From Chromatiaceae bacterium (GTDB taxonomy: Bacteria; Pseudomonadota; Gammaproteobacteria; Chromatiales; Chromatiaceae): a stretch of DNA of 64,000 nucleotides. Location of the stretch: positions 1,644,315 through 1,708,314 of the forward strand of contig CP037918.1 of NCBI GenBank assembly GCA_019356535.1, given 5' to 3'. Position numbers and translations under genes: made by a program. The first letter of the stretch is position 1, and each line of letters opens with the position of its first letter. The notes beneath the pieces are model-generated. The model saw nothing but the letters and a program-made list of their open reading frames with translations. It made no database searches and was not told the DNA's origin. Below are positions 53,349 through 62,282 of the stretch, in pieces.

Positions 53349-54686
53349 ATGACAGAAACCAAGATCATTGCTCTGGACGATGACCCCACCGGCTCGCAGA
53401 CGGTCCATTCCTGCCTGCTGCTGACCCGCTGGGACGTCCCCACGCTGCTCGAAGGACTGCGCGACACCGCGCCGCTGTTCTTCGTGCTGACCAACACCCG
53501 CAGCATGGGTTCGGAACAGGCGGCAGCGGTGACCCGGGAGGTCTGTCGCAACCTGAAACAGGCCCTGGACACACTGGCGCGGGAGGGACGCGAGATCAAC
53601 CCCATCCTGGTCAGCCGTTCCGATTCCACCCTGCGCGGCCACTACCCGGTGGAAACCGACGTGATCGCCGAGGAACTGGGGCCCTTCGATGCCCACTTCC
53701 TGGTACCGGCCTTCTTTGAGGGTGGGCGCATCACCCGCGACAGCACCCACTATCTGATCGTGGACGGTCGTGAGGTTCCGGTGGACCAGACCGAATTCGC
53801 CCGCGACTCGGTGTTCGGTTTCAGTACTGCCTACTTGCCCGACTACGTCGAAGAAAAGACCCGGGGCAGGATAAAGGCCGAACAGGTGGAGCGATTTCTG
53901 CTCAAGGACGTGCGGGGCGACAGCCTAGCCCGCTTGATGACCCTTCAGGGCAATGTCTGCTGCGTAGTCGATGCCGAGACACAAAACGACCTGAACCACT
54001 TCGCCAACCAGCTCAATCTGGCCGCCGGCCGGGGCAAACGTTTCCTGTTCCGCAGCGCCGCCAGCCTGCTCACTGCGCTGGCCAAGTTGCCGCCCCAGCC
54101 CGTACCTCCGGAGGAGATGTCCCGTTACGTCCGCGACGGGCGTGCCGGCGCGGTCATCGTGGGCTCCCACGTGAAGAAGACCACGGCCCAGCTGGAGCAA
54201 CTCCTGACGCTCCCCTCGGTGGTCCCCATCGAGGTGGACGTGGAGCGCATCGGCGAGCAGTGGGAGTCCCTGCTTGACGAAGTCACGAAACAAGCAGCCA
54301 AGGCACATGCCGCGGATCGGCATGCCGTAATCTTCACCAGCCGCGTGGAGAAGACCTTCCCCGACCAGCAGCAGCGGCTCGCCTTCGGGGAAAAAGTCTC
54401 CCGTTTCCTGATGGCGGTGGTGCAGGATCTACCTCCATCGCTCGGTTTTCTCATCAGCAAGGGTGGCATCACTTCCAATGACGTGCTAAGTACGGGCCTG
54501 GCGTTGCGAACCGCCCGGGTGCTCGGCCAGATCCTGCCAGGCTGCTCGGTCGTACGTTGCCCCGGCGAGCATCCACGCTACCCGGACATGCCGGTGGTGA
54601 TCTTCCCCGGCAACGTGGGGGACGACCAGGCGCTGGCCACTGCCCTGCAACGCCTGGCCGCTCCTCCCCGGACGGTCTCGGCATGA
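53349..54686 (+). CDS. Four-carbon acid sugar kinase family protein (DUF1537)
   Basis: The 445-residue protein has the N-terminal DUF1537 start IIALDDDPTGSQTVHSC, SRSDSTLRGHYPVE, and the C-terminal nucleotide-binding segment GFLISKGGITSNDVLSTGLAL. Known members phosphorylate D-erythronate, L-threonate, 3-oxo-tetronate and related acids, so a C4 (or similar) sugar acid or oxo-acid is the likely substrate. It starts 3 bases after the phosphoketolase-like gene. The usual partner aldolase and isomerase genes (OtnC, OtnI) are absent, which suggests a different downstream route. Confidence 0.88.
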   Translation: MTETKIIALDDDPTGSQTVHSCLLLTRWDVPTLLEGLRDTAPLFFVLTNTRSMGSEQAAAVTREVCRNLKQALDTLAREGREINPILVSRSDSTLRGHYPVETDVIAEELGPFDAHFLVPAFFEGGRITRDSTHYLIVDGREVPVDQTEFARDSVFGFSTAYLPDYVEEKTRGRIKAEQVERFLLKDVRGDSLARLMTLQGNVCCVVDAETQNDLNHFANQLNLAAGRGKRFLFRSAASLLTALAKLPPQPVPPEEMSRYVRDGRAGAVIVGSHVKKTTAQLEQLLTLPSVVPIEVDVERIGEQWESLLDEVTKQAAKAHAADRHAVIFTSRVEKTFPDQQQRLAFGEKVSRFLMAVVQDLPPSLGFLISKGGITSNDVLSTGLALRTARVLGQILPGCSVVRCPGEHPRYPDMPVVIFPGNVGDDQALATALQRLAAPPRTVSA

Positions 54687-54730
54687 ACGGCATGGGCACC
54701 CGGAGGAGACACCGCCAACAACAATGATTC

Positions 54731-54750
54731 CCAGCCGACCGAACGGCTGG
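54731..54750 (+). other. Hairpin upstream of dctP
   Basis: CCAGCCG and CGGCTGG form a perfect 7-bp stem with loop ACCGAA in the 103-base gap between the kinase and dctP genes. Together with the hairpin after dctP it could stabilise a dctP-only RNA segment. Confidence 0.4.
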
Positions 54751-54789
54751 CGCCGCTCGGTCAATCCAACCCAAAGGAGGACAGCCTCG

Positions 54790-55944
54790 ATGAAAGACGA
54801 CAAGACGAAGGCAAACCAGGGGGATGACGCGGCTACCGACCAGGGCCGCCGTGGCTTCCTCAAGAAGACGCTGCAGGGAACCGCCGCGGCTGGCGCAGCC
54901 GTGATCACCGGCGCTCCCTTCATCCGCAACGCAGAAGCGGCACAGACCACCACCTGGAAGGTCCAGACCTCCTGGCCGGGCGGCATCGGCCTGCAGATCT
55001 TCAAGGAATGGTGCGACAGCATCATCGAGAAGACCGGCGGTGAGCTGGCCTTCAAGCCCTTCGGGGCCAAGGACGTGGTGGGCGAGTTCCAGCTGTTCGA
55101 CGCAGTCAAGAACGGCGTGCTGGACGCCATGAACCCCTTCACCCTCTACTGGGCGGGACGCATGCCATCGGCAGTGTTCTTCAGCTCTTATCCGCTTGGG
55201 CTGCGCAACCCCCACGAGTGGGACGTGTTCTACTACGGTCTGGGCGGCCTGGAACTGGCGCGTGAGGCCTTCAGCAAGCTGGGCCTGCACTATGTCGGCC
55301 CCATCCAGCACGGCCCCAACATCATCCACTCCAAGGTGCCGATCCGTTCCATCGACGACTTCCGCGGGCGCAAGATGCGCCTGCCCGGCGGCATGGTGGC
55401 TGAACTCTTCCAGGCGGCCGGCGCCAAGACCACCCTGCTGCCCGGTTCCGAGATCTTCCCCGCGTTGGAGAAGGGCACCATCGATGTGGCCGACTACGTG
55501 GGCCCGGCGATCAACTACGCCCTGGGCTTCCACCAGGTGACCAAGTACATCTCCATGGGACCGCCCGGCTTCATGTCCATCTACCAGCCGGTGGACCTGA
55601 TGGACCTGACCGTGGGGCAGAGGTCCTGGAACAAGCTGTCCGACAAGATGAAGCAGTTCGTGGAGTCGGAGGTGCAGTCCTACTCCATTCACCACCATGC
55701 CAGGATCCAGGCTGCCGACCAAGAGGCCTGGAAGAAGTTCGAGGAGGCCGGCACCGAGATCACGCGCCTCAGCCCGGACGACGTGGAGGCCTTCACGGAA
55801 CTGGCGATCCCCCTGTGGTTCAAGTGGGCCAACAAGGACCCCTATGCCGCCAGGGCCTTCAAGATCCAGCTCGACTACATGATGTCGGGCTCCCTAGGCT
55901 ACGTCACGCCCGACATGATCAAGGGCTATAGCCTGAAGGTCTGA
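54790..55944 (+). CDS. dctP: TRAP transporter substrate-binding protein DctP (Tat-exported)
   Basis: The 384-residue protein starts MKDDKTKANQG after AAAGGAGG and has a twin-arginine signal (RRGFLKK, residues 20-26, hydrophobic stretch to about 45, cleavage near AEA-A at 50). The mature part is a DctP-type periplasmic binding protein: TTTWKVQTSWPGG, RSIDDFRGRKMRLPGG with the conserved arginine that binds the carboxylate, and ALEKGTIDVADYVGPA. The upstream frame (to 54724) is not needed. It resembles the FcbT/SiaP-like family binding organic acids. Confidence 0.92.
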   Translation: MKDDKTKANQGDDAATDQGRRGFLKKTLQGTAAAGAAVITGAPFIRNAEAAQTTTWKVQTSWPGGIGLQIFKEWCDSIIEKTGGELAFKPFGAKDVVGEFQLFDAVKNGVLDAMNPFTLYWAGRMPSAVFFSSYPLGLRNPHEWDVFYYGLGGLELAREAFSKLGLHYVGPIQHGPNIIHSKVPIRSIDDFRGRKMRLPGGMVAELFQAAGAKTTLLPGSEIFPALEKGTIDVADYVGPAINYALGFHQVTKYISMGPPGFMSIYQPVDLMDLTVGQRSWNKLSDKMKQFVESEVQSYSIHHHARIQAADQEAWKKFEEAGTEITRLSPDDVEAFTELAIPLWFKWANKDPYAARAFKIQLDYMMSGSLGYVTPDMIKGYSLKV

Positions 55945-55951
55945 CCGCGGA

Positions 55952-55975
55952 GCGGCCCGGCGCTGCCCGGGCCGC
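55952..55975 (+). terminator. Attenuator-like hairpin after dctP
   Basis: GCGGCCCGG (55952-55960) and CCGGGCCGC (55967-55975) form a perfect 9-bp GC stem with loop CGCTGC, followed by CTTCTCCT. It lies 8 bases after the dctP stop and could lower expression of dctQM relative to dctP, as expected for a binding protein made in excess. Confidence 0.55.
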
Positions 55976-56006
55976 CTTCTCCTGACAACCAAACCCGGGG
56001 GGAGTC

Positions 56007-57149
56007 ATGCCCGAGTTGAATTTCGTACTGCCGCACTGGCTGTACTGGGGAGGCCTTGTGGTTTTTCCTCTGGTCGCCTGGTGGCTCTATCACGCGCGCG
56101 CAAAGCACGCCGACGAAACCGCCCCGGTTTCGCTGGCGGTAGCCTACTTCCTGCTGCTGGTGGGCGGCTTCATGGGCGTCCACCGTCTCTACCTGAAGAG
56201 CCGCTGGGCAGTGGTCTTCATGCTGCTGTTCCTGGGCATACTGGTGACCAACGTGGAGGTGCGCCAGGCCCGCAACGAGATCTCCGATGCCCACAATCAG
56301 GTACGCCTGGCCGAAGGCAAGATCCGCCGCGCCGAGAGGGCCATCGCCAAGGGCCGCCGCAACGCCGAGCAGAAGATGGCGAAGGCGCAAGCGGCCATGG
56401 CGGAGGCGCGCCAGGCGGAGACAGTCGCCAACGCCAAGGGCGCACGCATCGAAATGGTCTCCAGTACCTTGGGCGGCCTGGTGCTGCTGCTTCTGGCTGT
56501 CGACGCCCTGCTGTTGCCGCGTCTGGTGCGCGAGGCCCGGGCCCGCGAACCGGCCCCGCCTCCACCGTCCTTCCACTGCCCCGAGGTGGAATGCGGCGAA
56601 CACGACCCTGCGCGGGAGCCCTTCCTGTTCAACCGGGTGGTGTCGAGGATCAACGGCTTCGCGGGTGAACTGGTGGCCTGGTGGTCGGTGCTGGCGGTGT
56701 TCGTCTACTACTACGAGGTAATCGCCCGCTACGTCTTCAACTCCCCCACCAACTGGGCACACGAGGCCATGTTCCTGATGTTCGGCATGCAGTACCTGCT
56801 CGCCGGCGGCTACGTGCTGCGCGAAGGCTCCCATGTGCGCGTGGACGTGTTCTACATGCGCCTGTCCAAGCGCGGCAAGGCGCTGGTGGACATCCTCACC
56901 TCGGTGTTCTTTCTCATCTTCACCCTGACCCTGATCTGGACCGGTTGGACCTTCTTCATGGACTCCTACCAGGTGAACGAGGTTTCCTTCACCGAGTGGG
57001 CGGTGCAGTACTGGCCCATCAAGTTCGCCCTGCCTCTGGGCGGGCTGCTGTTGCTCCTGCAGGGTCTGGCCCAACTGCTGAAAGACATTGCCGTGCTGAA
57101 AAATCCAGATGCCATAGAACTGGACGCCGAAGTGCGTCCCGGGAGCTAA
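56007..57149 (+). CDS. dctQ: TRAP small permease DctQ with N-terminal TM2 and coiled-coil extension
   Basis: The 380-residue protein is about twice the usual DctQ length. Residues 12-28 are a membrane helix; 43-82 resemble a TM2 domain (YFLLLVGGFMGVHRLYLKSR with the G-x-H-R-x-Y motif); 84-150 form a charged, Ala-rich coiled coil; 154-172 a further helix; 205-375 the DctQ domain (WWSVLAVFVYYYEVIARYVFN, then WAHEAMFLMFGMQYLLAGG). Cys191 and Cys196 (HCPEVEC) sit between the parts. The DctQ half pairs with DctM; the role of the extension is unknown. GGGGGGAG precedes the ATG; dctM follows after 3 bases. Confidence 0.85.
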   Translation: MPELNFVLPHWLYWGGLVVFPLVAWWLYHARAKHADETAPVSLAVAYFLLLVGGFMGVHRLYLKSRWAVVFMLLFLGILVTNVEVRQARNEISDAHNQVRLAEGKIRRAERAIAKGRRNAEQKMAKAQAAMAEARQAETVANAKGARIEMVSSTLGGLVLLLLAVDALLLPRLVREARAREPAPPPPSFHCPEVECGEHDPAREPFLFNRVVSRINGFAGELVAWWSVLAVFVYYYEVIARYVFNSPTNWAHEAMFLMFGMQYLLAGGYVLREGSHVRVDVFYMRLSKRGKALVDILTSVFFLIFTLTLIWTGWTFFMDSYQVNEVSFTEWAVQYWPIKFALPLGGLLLLLQGLAQLLKDIAVLKNPDAIELDAEVRPGS

Positions 57150-57152
57150 GCC

Positions 57153-58517
57153 ATGGGCTGGGAAATCGACATCTTCTGGCTCACCATCCTGATGTTCGGC
57201 TCGCTGCTGGTACTGCTGATGGCCGGTCTTCCCCTGGCCTTCGTTACCGGCGGTCTGGCCTGCGTCTTCCTGTTCCTGTTTGGCGACGCGCAGATGCTCA
57301 ACATCCTGCCCTCGCGCATCTTCCCGCTGATGACCAACTACCAGCTCTCGGCCATACCCATGTTCATCCTCATGGCCTCGATCCTGGAACGGGCTGGCAT
57401 CATCGAGGAACTGTACGACATGGTGTACAAGATCCTGGGCGGACTGAAGGGCGGCCTGGCCATCTCCACCATCATCGCCTCCACCCTGCTGGCGGCCATG
57501 TGCGGCGTGATCGGGGCCACCGAGGTGACCATGGGAATGATCGCCCTGCCGGCCATGATACGGCGCCACTATCACCCCACCATCGCCTGCGGTTCCATCC
57601 TGGCAGGAGGCACCCTGGGCATCCTGATCCCGCCTTCTATCCTGGCCATCCTGTTCGCGGTCATCGCCCAGCAGTCGGTGGGCGAGCTGTTCATCGGCGC
57701 GGTGGTACCAGGCCTGATCCTGTCCGGGATGTACATCCTGTACGTATCCATTGCCACCACCCTGAAGCCAGAACTGGGTCCGCCCCTGCCGCCGGAAGAC
57801 CGGGTGGACTTCCGCGAGAAGGTGCGCCTGCTGAGCAAGATGGGCGCCCCCCTGGCGCTAGTGTCGCTGGTGCTGGGCATCATCTTTGCCGGTATCGCCA
57901 CCCCGGTGGAGGCGGCCGGTGTGGGCACCTTCGGAGCCCTGGTGGTGGCCGCCATGCACCGCCGCCTCACCCTGAAGAACATCCGCGAGGCGGCCATCTC
58001 CACCCTGCGGGTGACGGGCATGGTGCTGTGGATCATCTTCGGCGCCACCCTGTTCGTGGGCTTCTACGTGGTCAACGGCGGCCAGGAATTCGTCAACGAC
58101 GCCATCGTGGGCACTGGCCTGGGGCCCTACGGCATCCTCACCCTGATGATGGTGATCCTGGTGATCCTGGGCATGTTCCTGGACTGGGTGGGCATCCTGC
58201 TGCTGGCGGTGCCGATCTTCATCCCGCTGCTGAGCACCATGCGCTTCGACGGGGTGTTTGGCCTACCCGGCGTGGCCCCGGATGAGATGGCGCTGTGGTT
58301 CGGGGTGGTCTACATGGTGAACATGCAGATGTCCTTCATCAGCCCGCCCTTCGGCTATGCCTTGTTCTACCTCAAGAGCGTGGCCCCGCCGGAGGTGACC
58401 ATGGGGCAGATCTACCGCTCCTCCCTGCCCTTCCTGGTGCTGCAGGCCATCGGCCTGGCGATCTGCATCATCTTCCCCGAGGTGGTGCTGTGGCTCCCGA
58501 GGCAGGTCTATGGCTGA
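57153..58517 (+). CDS. dctM: TRAP transporter large permease DctM
   Basis: The 454-residue protein has 12 or so membrane helices and the DctM signatures VLLMAGLPLAFVTGG, STLLAAMCGVIGATEVTMG, GGTLGILIPPSI and FLDWVGILLLAVPIFIP. It is the ion-coupled transport channel. Its 3-prime end overlaps glcD by 8 bases, which couples the transporter translationally to the oxidase genes and argues that the transported compound is the GlcDEF substrate. Confidence 0.93.
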   Translation: MGWEIDIFWLTILMFGSLLVLLMAGLPLAFVTGGLACVFLFLFGDAQMLNILPSRIFPLMTNYQLSAIPMFILMASILERAGIIEELYDMVYKILGGLKGGLAISTIIASTLLAAMCGVIGATEVTMGMIALPAMIRRHYHPTIACGSILAGGTLGILIPPSILAILFAVIAQQSVGELFIGAVVPGLILSGMYILYVSIATTLKPELGPPLPPEDRVDFREKVRLLSKMGAPLALVSLVLGIIFAGIATPVEAAGVGTFGALVVAAMHRRLTLKNIREAAISTLRVTGMVLWIIFGATLFVGFYVVNGGQEFVNDAIVGTGLGPYGILTLMMVILVILGMFLDWVGILLLAVPIFIPLLSTMRFDGVFGLPGVAPDEMALWFGVVYMVNMQMSFISPPFGYALFYLKSVAPPEVTMGQIYRSSLPFLVLQAIGLAICIIFPEVVLWLPRQVYG

Positions 58518-59964
58518 TCGGCCGGCAACCGGCAAGGCGGCGCTGGTCGCCGAACTGGAACGGGCACTGCCACCGGGCACGGTAATCCATGAAGAAGAGG
58601 CGCTGCGGCCCTACGAGTGCGACGGCCTCCCGGCCTATCGCCAGCTGCCGCTCCTGGCGGTGCTGCCGGCAGATGTGGAACAAGTGCAACAGGTCGTGCA
58701 GATCTGCAGGAGGCACGGCGTGCCCGTGGTGGCGCGCGGTGCCGCCACCGGGCTCTCCGGCGGGGCGCTGCCTCTGGCCGACGGGGTGCTGCTGGGGCTC
58801 AGTCGCCTGAACCGTATCCTGGAGATCGACCCGCTGGCGCGCACAGCACGGGTCCAGCCGGGAGTGCGCAATCTGGCGATCTCCGAGGCGGCCGCGCCCT
58901 ATGGCCTCTACTACGCGCCCGACCCCTCCTCGCAGATCGCCTGCACCATAGGCGGCAACGTGGCCGAGAACTCCGGCGGGGTACACTGCCTGAAGTACGG
59001 CCTCACTGTGAACAACCTGCTGGAACTCAAGGTGATTACGGCAGAGGGCGAACTGCTCACCATCGGTTCCGCCGCCCTGGACAGCCCGGGTTACGACCTG
59101 CTCTCCCTGATCACCGGGTCCGAAGGTATGCTCGGCATCGTGGTGGAGGCGCTGGTCCGGCTGCTGCCCCGGCCAGCACGCGCTCAGGTGGTGCTCGCCG
59201 CCTTCGACGACGTGGAGAAGGCGGCCGACGCGGTCGGCGCCATCATCGCCGCCGGCATCATTCCAGCCGGGCTGGAGATGATGGATGGCCCGGCCATCGC
59301 CGCTGCAGAGGACTTCGTGCATGCCGGTTACCCGCGCGATGCTGCAGCCATCCTGCTGTGCGAGATCGACGGCACCAACGAGGAGGTCTCAGAGCACGTG
59401 ATGCGGGTCAACGCGCTGTTGCACGAGATGGGCGCCACCGAAGTACGCACCGCCCGCGACGAGCAGGAACGCCTGCGGTTCTGGCAGGGGCGGAAGGCCG
59501 CCTTTCCCGCCGTCGGCCGGATCTCGCCCGACTACTACTGCATGGACGGCACTGTGCCACGCAGGCGGCTGGGAGAGGTACTGAAGGGCATCGCGCGCCT
59601 GTCGCAGGAATACGGGCTACCGGTGGCCAATGTCTTCCATGCGGGGGACGGCAACCTGCATCCCCTGATCCTGTTCGACAGCAACGTGCCGGGCGAACTA
59701 CAGCGGGCAGAGGATTTCGGTGCGGAGATCCTCGAACTGAGCGTGCGTGTCGGCGGCACCATCACCGGCGAACACGGTGTCGGGCACGAAAAGATCCACC
59801 AGATGTGCGTGCAGTTCAGCGCCGCCGAGCTGGAACAGTTCCGTGCCGTGAAGTCCGCCTTCGATCCTCAGGCGCTGCTCAACCCCGGCAAGGCCATCCC
59901 GCAACCACGCCGCTGCGCCGAGTACCGTACCATCGGCGAGCGTCGCGCCCAGAGAAAGGCATGA
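58510..59964 (+). CDS. glcD: FAD-linked 2-hydroxyacid oxidase subunit GlcD
   Basis: GlcD is the catalytic flavoprotein that oxidises glycolate or related D-2-hydroxy acids. The 484-residue protein has the FAD-binding segments PVVARGAATGLSGG (about residues 75-88) and GGNVAENSGGVHCLKYG, and the C-terminal VFHAGDGNLHPLILFD with the metal/substrate histidines and GTITGEHGVGHEK. Overlaps with dctM and glcE place it in the operon. In this context the true substrate may be a larger sugar acid. Confidence 0.9.
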   Translation: MADRPATGKAALVAELERALPPGTVIHEEEALRPYECDGLPAYRQLPLLAVLPADVEQVQQVVQICRRHGVPVVARGAATGLSGGALPLADGVLLGLSRLNRILEIDPLARTARVQPGVRNLAISEAAAPYGLYYAPDPSSQIACTIGGNVAENSGGVHCLKYGLTVNNLLELKVITAEGELLTIGSAALDSPGYDLLSLITGSEGMLGIVVEALVRLLPRPARAQVVLAAFDDVEKAADAVGAIIAAGIIPAGLEMMDGPAIAAAEDFVHAGYPRDAAAILLCEIDGTNEEVSEHVMRVNALLHEMGATEVRTARDEQERLRFWQGRKAAFPAVGRISPDYYCMDGTVPRRRLGEVLKGIARLSQEYGLPVANVFHAGDGNLHPLILFDSNVPGELQRAEDFGAEILELSVRVGGTITGEHGVGHEKIHQMCVQFSAAELEQFRAVKSAFDPQALLNPGKAIPQPRRCAEYRTIGERRAQRKA

Positions 59965-61022
59965 ACGACTTGGCAGAAGCATTGCAGGCGCAGGTCCGTG
60001 AGGCCTGCGCGAAGAGCGAGCCACTGGCACTGCGCGGCTCGGGGAGCAAATCCTTTCTCGGCCGCCGGGTGCAGGGCCGGGTCCTTGAGTTGAGCGGACA
60101 CCGGGGCATCGTCAATTACGAACCCCGGGAGCTGGTGCTCACCGCCCGCGCCGGCACGCCCCTGGCAGAGATCGAACAGGTCCTGGAAGCGCAGGGTCAG
60201 ATGCTCCCCTTCGAGCCACCGCACTTCGGTCCCGGTGCCACCTTGGGCGGGACCATTGCCTGCGCCCTGTCGGGCCCCCGCCGGCCCTATGCCGGAGCCG
60301 TGCGGGACGTCGTGCTGGGTTGCCGGATCATCAACGGTCGCGGAGAGATCCTGCGCTTCGGCGGCGAAGTGATGAAGAACGTGGCGGGCTACGACGTCTC
60401 GCGCCTGATGGCCGGCGCCTTCGGCACGCTCGGCATCCTCCTGGAGGTGAGCCTCAAGGTGCTGCCGAAACCGGAAACGGAACTCACCCTGGTGCAGGAA
60501 TGCGATGCGACCGAAGCGCTCGAAAAGATGAACCGGCTGGCCGGCACGCCGGTGCCGTTGTCCGCCTCAAGTCACGATGGCATCCAGCTGCACCTGCGTC
60601 TCTCCGGCACCAACGGTGCCGTGGAGGGAGCGCGCAAGCGCATCGGCGGCGAGATCCTGGCCGACGGTGCGGGTTACTGGGAAAAACTGCGGGAACACCG
60701 ACACGCCTTCTTCACCGGGAAAGCCCCCCTGTGGCGACTCTCGGTCCCATCGACGACGCCCTTCCAGGCGAACTTGCCGGGCAAGCAGCTGATCGAATGG
60801 GGCGGTGCCCAGCGTTGGCTGATCTCCGAAGCGCCCGGGGAGACGATCCGGCGCGCCGCGGCCGAGGCTGGCGGCCATGCCACGCGCTTCCGTGGCGAGG
60901 CGCCGGAAGGCGAGGCATTCCACCCCCTGCCCGGCCCGCTGATGGCGCTGCACCGAAACCTGAAACGCGCTTTCGACCCAGCGGGCATTCTGAACCCCGG
61001 CCGGCTCTACGGAGAATTCTGA
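59961..61022 (+). CDS. glcE: Glycolate oxidase FAD-binding subunit GlcE
   Basis: The 353-residue protein is the second, shorter flavin-binding subunit. It has the FAD domain features LALRGSGSKSFLGRR, FGPGATLGGTIACALSGPRRPYAGAVRD and EVMKNVAGYDVSRLMAGAFGTLG, and the final RAFDPAGILNPGRL. The ATG is inside the glcD stop (ATGA overlap). The same frame is open far upstream through glcD, but that part is not coding. It overlaps glcF as TGATG. Confidence 0.92.
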   Translation: MNDLAEALQAQVREACAKSEPLALRGSGSKSFLGRRVQGRVLELSGHRGIVNYEPRELVLTARAGTPLAEIEQVLEAQGQMLPFEPPHFGPGATLGGTIACALSGPRRPYAGAVRDVVLGCRIINGRGEILRFGGEVMKNVAGYDVSRLMAGAFGTLGILLEVSLKVLPKPETELTLVQECDATEALEKMNRLAGTPVPLSASSHDGIQLHLRLSGTNGAVEGARKRIGGEILADGAGYWEKLREHRHAFFTGKAPLWRLSVPSTTPFQANLPGKQLIEWGGAQRWLISEAPGETIRRAAAEAGGHATRFRGEAPEGEAFHPLPGPLMALHRNLKRAFDPAGILNPGRLYGEF

Positions 61023-62236
61023 TGCAGACCTCGCTCCTCCCGTCACTGCTGGAGACCCGTGCAGGCAAGGAGGCTGACCGAATCCTGCGCGCCTGCGTGC
61101 ATTGCGGCTTCTGCACCGCCACCTGCCCCACATACCAGCTCCTGGGCGATGAACGGGACGGGCCGCGGGGCCGCATCTACCTGATCAAGCAGGTTCTGGA
61201 AGGCACACCTGCCACCCGGCTGACCCAGCAACACCTGGACCGCTGCCTCACCTGCCGCGCTTGCGAGACCACTTGTCCTTCCGGGGTCCACTACAGCCGG
61301 CTGCTGGACATCGGCCGCGAGGTCGTCGAGGCGCAAGTGGGGCGCTCCTTCTCGCAGGGAGTGCAACGGTACCTGCTGCGGAAGCTGCTGCCCCATCCCA
61401 AGCGTTTCAGGATACCGCTGCGCCTGGGCCAGTGGCTCTCACCCGTACTGCCCGCCCGGCTGCGCCGCAAGATCCCCCGGCCGCAGAAGACCGGAGCGGT
61501 CCCGCCACAGCGACACGCGCGCCGCATGCTGCTGCTCGACGGCTGTGCCCAGTCGGTGGCTACCCCGAACACCAACGCGGCCGCCAGGCGCCTGTTGGAC
61601 CGCCTGGGGATCAGTCTGGTCAGCGCGCACAGACAAGGTTGTTGCGGCGCGGTCAGCCAGCACCTGTCTGCATCGGAGGAAGCACGCCATTTCGTGCGGC
61701 GCAACATCGACGCCTGGTGGCCGCACATCGAGCAGGGTGTCGAGGCGATCCTGGTCACCGCCAGCGGCTGCGCGGTGCAGGTCAAGGACTATGGCCATCT
61801 GATGCAGGACGATGCCGAGTACGCGGAAAAGGCAACCCGGGTGGCGGCGATGGCCCGCGACCTCGCGGAAGTGCTGAGCGGGGAAGACCTGTCCCCACTC
61901 GCCTTCGACACGTCGCCACGCGTGGCCTTCCATGCACCATGCACCCTGCAACACGGCCAGAAACTGAACGGCGTGGTCGAGCGTATCCTGCGGGATGCCG
62001 GCTTCACCCTGACGGCGGTGCCCGATGCCCACCTCTGCTGCGGATCGGCAGGGACCTATTCGATCCTCCAGCCCGGGCTGTCACAGCAGCTACTGGAGAA
62101 CAAGCTGCGGCACCTGCAATCGCAGGGGCCGGACGTGATCGCCACCGCCAACGTGGGGTGCCAGCTGCACCTGCAGAGCGGCACGTCGGTGCCGGTAAAG
62201 CACTGGATCGAACTGCTGGACGAGAGGCTTCGATGA
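61022..62236 (+). CDS. glcF: Glycolate oxidase iron-sulfur subunit GlcF
   Basis: The 404-residue protein carries electrons from the flavin subunits to the quinone pool. It has two 4Fe-4S ferredoxin motifs near the N-terminus (CVHCGFCTATCP and CLTCRACETTCP) and two CCG-type domains (QGCCGAVS and LCCGSAGTY). Length matches GlcF. It is the last gene of the cassette and converges on soxB with 46 bases between stops. Confidence 0.94.
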   Translation: MQTSLLPSLLETRAGKEADRILRACVHCGFCTATCPTYQLLGDERDGPRGRIYLIKQVLEGTPATRLTQQHLDRCLTCRACETTCPSGVHYSRLLDIGREVVEAQVGRSFSQGVQRYLLRKLLPHPKRFRIPLRLGQWLSPVLPARLRRKIPRPQKTGAVPPQRHARRMLLLDGCAQSVATPNTNAAARRLLDRLGISLVSAHRQGCCGAVSQHLSASEEARHFVRRNIDAWWPHIEQGVEAILVTASGCAVQVKDYGHLMQDDAEYAEKATRVAAMARDLAEVLSGEDLSPLAFDTSPRVAFHAPCTLQHGQKLNGVVERILRDAGFTLTAVPDAHLCCGSAGTYSILQPGLSQQLLENKLRHLQSQGPDVIATANVGCQLHLQSGTSVPVKHWIELLDERLR

Positions 62237-62282
62237 GCCAGGCCTCCCTGCCCGGGACAGGACCGGACAGGGAGGCACCGGA

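Noticed and set aside
56681-58285. Open frame of 534 codons on the plus strand
   Set aside because: Overlaps dctQ and dctM in a different frame; the real frames show membrane helices and family motifs.
58617-59960. Upstream part of an 801-codon frame leading into glcE
   Set aside because: This part overlaps glcD in another frame and is low-complexity; the real glcE starts at the ATG at 59961 that overlaps the glcD stop.
60320-61021. Upstream extension of the glcF frame
   Set aside because: It runs through glcE in another frame; glcF has a coupled ATG at 61022 and the expected N-terminus.
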